This document shows, one piece after another, positions 4,703 to 5,770 of a stretch of DNA of 5,770 bases. The stretch is taken from contig CAMFLG010000231.1 in NCBI GenBank assembly GCA_945957495.1, positions 1-5,770 on the forward strand, read 5' to 3'. This DNA comes from an uncultured Pseudorhodobacter sp. (lineage in GTDB: Bacteria > Pseudomonadota > Alphaproteobacteria > Rhodobacterales > Rhodobacteraceae). Below the pieces are notes generated by a model. That model ran no database searches and was not told the origin of the DNA. It saw only the letters and a list, made by a program, of their open reading frames with translations. The position numbers and the translations under genes were made by a program. Each line of letters begins with the position of its first letter. Position 1 is the stretch's first letter.

Positions 4703-5479
4703 TCAACCGCCTGCGGAAAGAAACCCACGCAGTCGGTCGCTTTGAGGGTTGCCGAACAGGTCGGCCGGTGCGCCTTCCTCTTCGATCTTGCCCTTGTGCA
4801 AGAAGATGACGTGATCCGAGACGTCGGCTGCAAGCTTCATGTCATGCGTGACCAGAATCATCGTGCGGCCCTCATCGGCAAGGGCCTTGATCACCTTGAT
4901 GACCTCTTGTTCCAGTTCCGGGTCCAGCGCCGAGGTGGGTTCATCAAACAACAGCGCGCGCGGTTCCATGCAGAGGGCACGCGCAATCGCCGCACGCTGT
5001 TGCTGGCCGCCCGACAGCATCGCAGGCCAGGCATCGGCCTTTTCGCCGATGCCAACCTTGGCCAGATACATCCGCGCCTTTTCCTCGACCTCTTTCGGAT
5101 CGCGTTTCAGCACAGTCACCGGCGCTTCCATGACATTCTGCAGAATCGTCATGTGCGACCAAAGGTTGAACTGCTGAAACACCATCGACAGATTGGTGCG
5201 CATCCGCGTGACCTGATCGCGGTCTGCCGGGTGACGCCCCAGCCCCTGACCTTTCCAGCGCACGGACTCGCCTTCGAATTTGATCTCGCCCGACTGGCTG
5301 TCTTCCAGCAGGTTGCAGCAGCGCAACAGCGTGGATTTGCCAGAACCAGAAGAGCCGATCAGCGACACGACATGGCCGCGCGGCGCAATCAGATCGACGC
5401 CCTTCAGCACCTCAAGCGAGCCATAGCTTTTGTGCAGTTCGTGGATCGCGATGACGGGGGTGTCGGGCGTTTCTGTCAC
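4703..5479 (-). CDS. Polar amino-acid ABC transporter ATP-binding protein (HisP-like)
   Basis: This cytoplasmic ATPase powers the importer. From the chosen GTG start it has 258 residues, the same size as HisP. Motifs in order: Walker A GSSGSGKST (42-50), Q-loop FQQFNLWSHMT (101-111), signature LSGGQQQR (155-162), Walker B ALLFDEP (175-181), D-loop SALD, and H-loop THD with His212. The stretch WKGQGLGRHPADRDQVTRMR before the Q-loop and the NLWSHMTILQNVMEAPV segment are characteristic of the HisP branch. Start choice: the frame can be extended to a TTG at 5539, adding 20 residues, but these are unlike the family and lack a ribosome site; GTG 5479 has AAGG seven bases upstream. It is the first gene of the transporter set, 93 bp after the preceding partial gene and 39 bp before the binding-protein gene. 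Confidence 0.94.
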   Translation of the reverse strand: MTETPDTPVIAIHELHKSYGSLEVLKGVDLIAPRGHVVSLIGSSGSGKSTLLRCCNLLEDSQSGEIKFEGESVRWKGQGLGRHPADRDQVTRMRTNLSMVFQQFNLWSHMTILQNVMEAPVTVLKRDPKEVEEKARMYLAKVGIGEKADAWPAMLSGGQQQRAAIARALCMEPRALLFDEPTSALDPELEQEVIKVIKALADEGRTMILVTHDMKLAADVSDHVIFLHKGKIEEEGAPADLFGNPQSDRLRGFLSAGG

Positions 5480-5486
5480 GGATTGG

Positions 5487-5490
5487 CCTT
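5487..5490 (-). promoter_or_regulatory. Ribosome binding site supporting the GTG start of the ATPase
   Basis: AAGG lies seven bases before the GTG at 5479-5477. It decides the start in favour of GTG over the upstream in-frame TTG at 5539. Confidence 0.55.
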
Positions 5491-5565
5491 GGTTATGGGG
5501 CAGGTAGGTTAATTGGGCGCAGAACTGGCCACTTTGCAACGGGTTTTATGCCAGAAATGCGATGT

Positions 5566-5576
5566 TTGACCGTCAA
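5566..5576. promoter_or_regulatory. Short palindrome TTGACCGTCAA at the head of the transporter operon
   Basis: TTGAC and GTCAA flank a single C. The site overlaps the stop codon of the upstream gene and lies 86 bp before the ATPase start, in the 93-bp spacer where a transporter promoter could sit. On the minus strand TTGACG resembles a -35 box, but the best -10 candidate (CATAAA) is 20 bp away, too far for a good promoter. It is unlike the AATTTGATCAAAT sites. Chance is a real alternative. Confidence 0.25.
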
Positions 5577-5770
5577 TCTGCACAGCCCGATTGCGCAATC
5601 TGCTCAGGCGTGGCGGGCGTGGGCACGGCAAGGTAAAGCTCTGCCGGTATCTGCACCACGCCTTTCAGATGCAACGTCTCGCGGTCGTCGGCGGAAAGGG
5701 CTGCGATGGCTTGACGGGTGACATTGAAAAAGACAGCCGCATCGGCGCCTTGGGCCGCGATAAAGGGCAG
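5573..5770 (-). CDS. C-terminal fragment of an unidentified protein (5' part outside window)
   Basis: Sixty-five codons are open from the window edge to TGA at 5575-5573. The visible part reads LPFIAAQGADAAVFFNVTRQ at first and ends with PTPATPEQIAQSGCAD. Codon third positions are GC-rich like the neighbouring genes and the composition looks like a real folded domain with alternating hydrophobic stretches. I do not recognise a family. A resemblance to the second lobe of a periplasmic binding protein is possible but unsupported. It runs in the same direction as the transporter genes, 93 bp upstream, so it may be part of the same transcription unit or end just before its promoter. Confidence 0.7.
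   Translation of the reverse strand: MPFIAAQGADAAVFFNVTRQAIAALSADDRETLHLKGVVQIPAELYLAVPTPATPEQIAQSGCAD

Noticed and set aside
3549..5512. Plus-strand open frames at 3549-4151 and 4691-5512
   Set aside because: They lie opposite the permease, binding protein and ATPase genes and show no domain or ribosome site; they are shadows of GC-rich codons.
5480..5539. TTG start of the ATPase giving 278 residues
   Set aside because: The extra 20 residues do not resemble the family and have no ribosome site, while GTG 5479 has AAGG at correct spacing and gives the family length.

Overview
The window looks like chromosomal DNA of an alphaproteobacterium, most likely from the Rhodobacterales (Roseobacter/Paracoccus-type). 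I infer this from the high G+C, the GC-rich third codon positions and the style of the proteins; no rRNA or marker gene is present to prove it. Every gene I can support lies on the minus strand, so the biological reading order runs from high to low coordinates. No mobile element, tRNA, rRNA or CRISPR array was seen.

Layout in transcription order: (1) the last 65 codons of an unidentified gene (5770-5573); (2) a four-gene polar amino-acid ABC importer of the HisP/ArgT/HisQ/HisM type: ATPase (GTG start at 5479), periplasmic binding protein (4663-3941), and two permeases (3851-2970 and 2973-2143) joined by an ATGA overlap; (3) a 144-bp spacer with a perfect palindrome, a small hairpin and a possible 22-codon leader ORF that ends on the start codon of the next gene; (4) a PuuA-like glutamine-synthetase-family enzyme (1998-658); (5) a 141-bp spacer with alternative stem-loops and a second copy of the same palindrome core; (6) a class I glutamine amidotransferase-like protein (516 to beyond position 1), cut by the window edge at its probable catalytic histidine.

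How the genes fit together (inference): the importer brings in a basic amino acid or another amine-bearing compound. The GS-like enzyme would join glutamate to the amine through a gamma-glutamyl bond, and the amidotransferase-fold enzyme would later hydrolyse a gamma-glutamyl amide. This parallels the logic of the Puu putrescine pathway, but the hydrolase appears to belong to a different class I GATase branch from PuuD, and the oxidase and dehydrogenase steps are not in view. The substrate cannot be fixed from sequence alone.

The most unusual signals are regulatory. The identical 13-mer AATTTGATCAAAT lies upstream of both enzyme genes and nowhere else in the window. The leader ORF appears translationally coupled to the synthetase. 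The synthetase-amidotransferase spacer can form two mutually exclusive RNA folds. No completely new enzyme system is evident.
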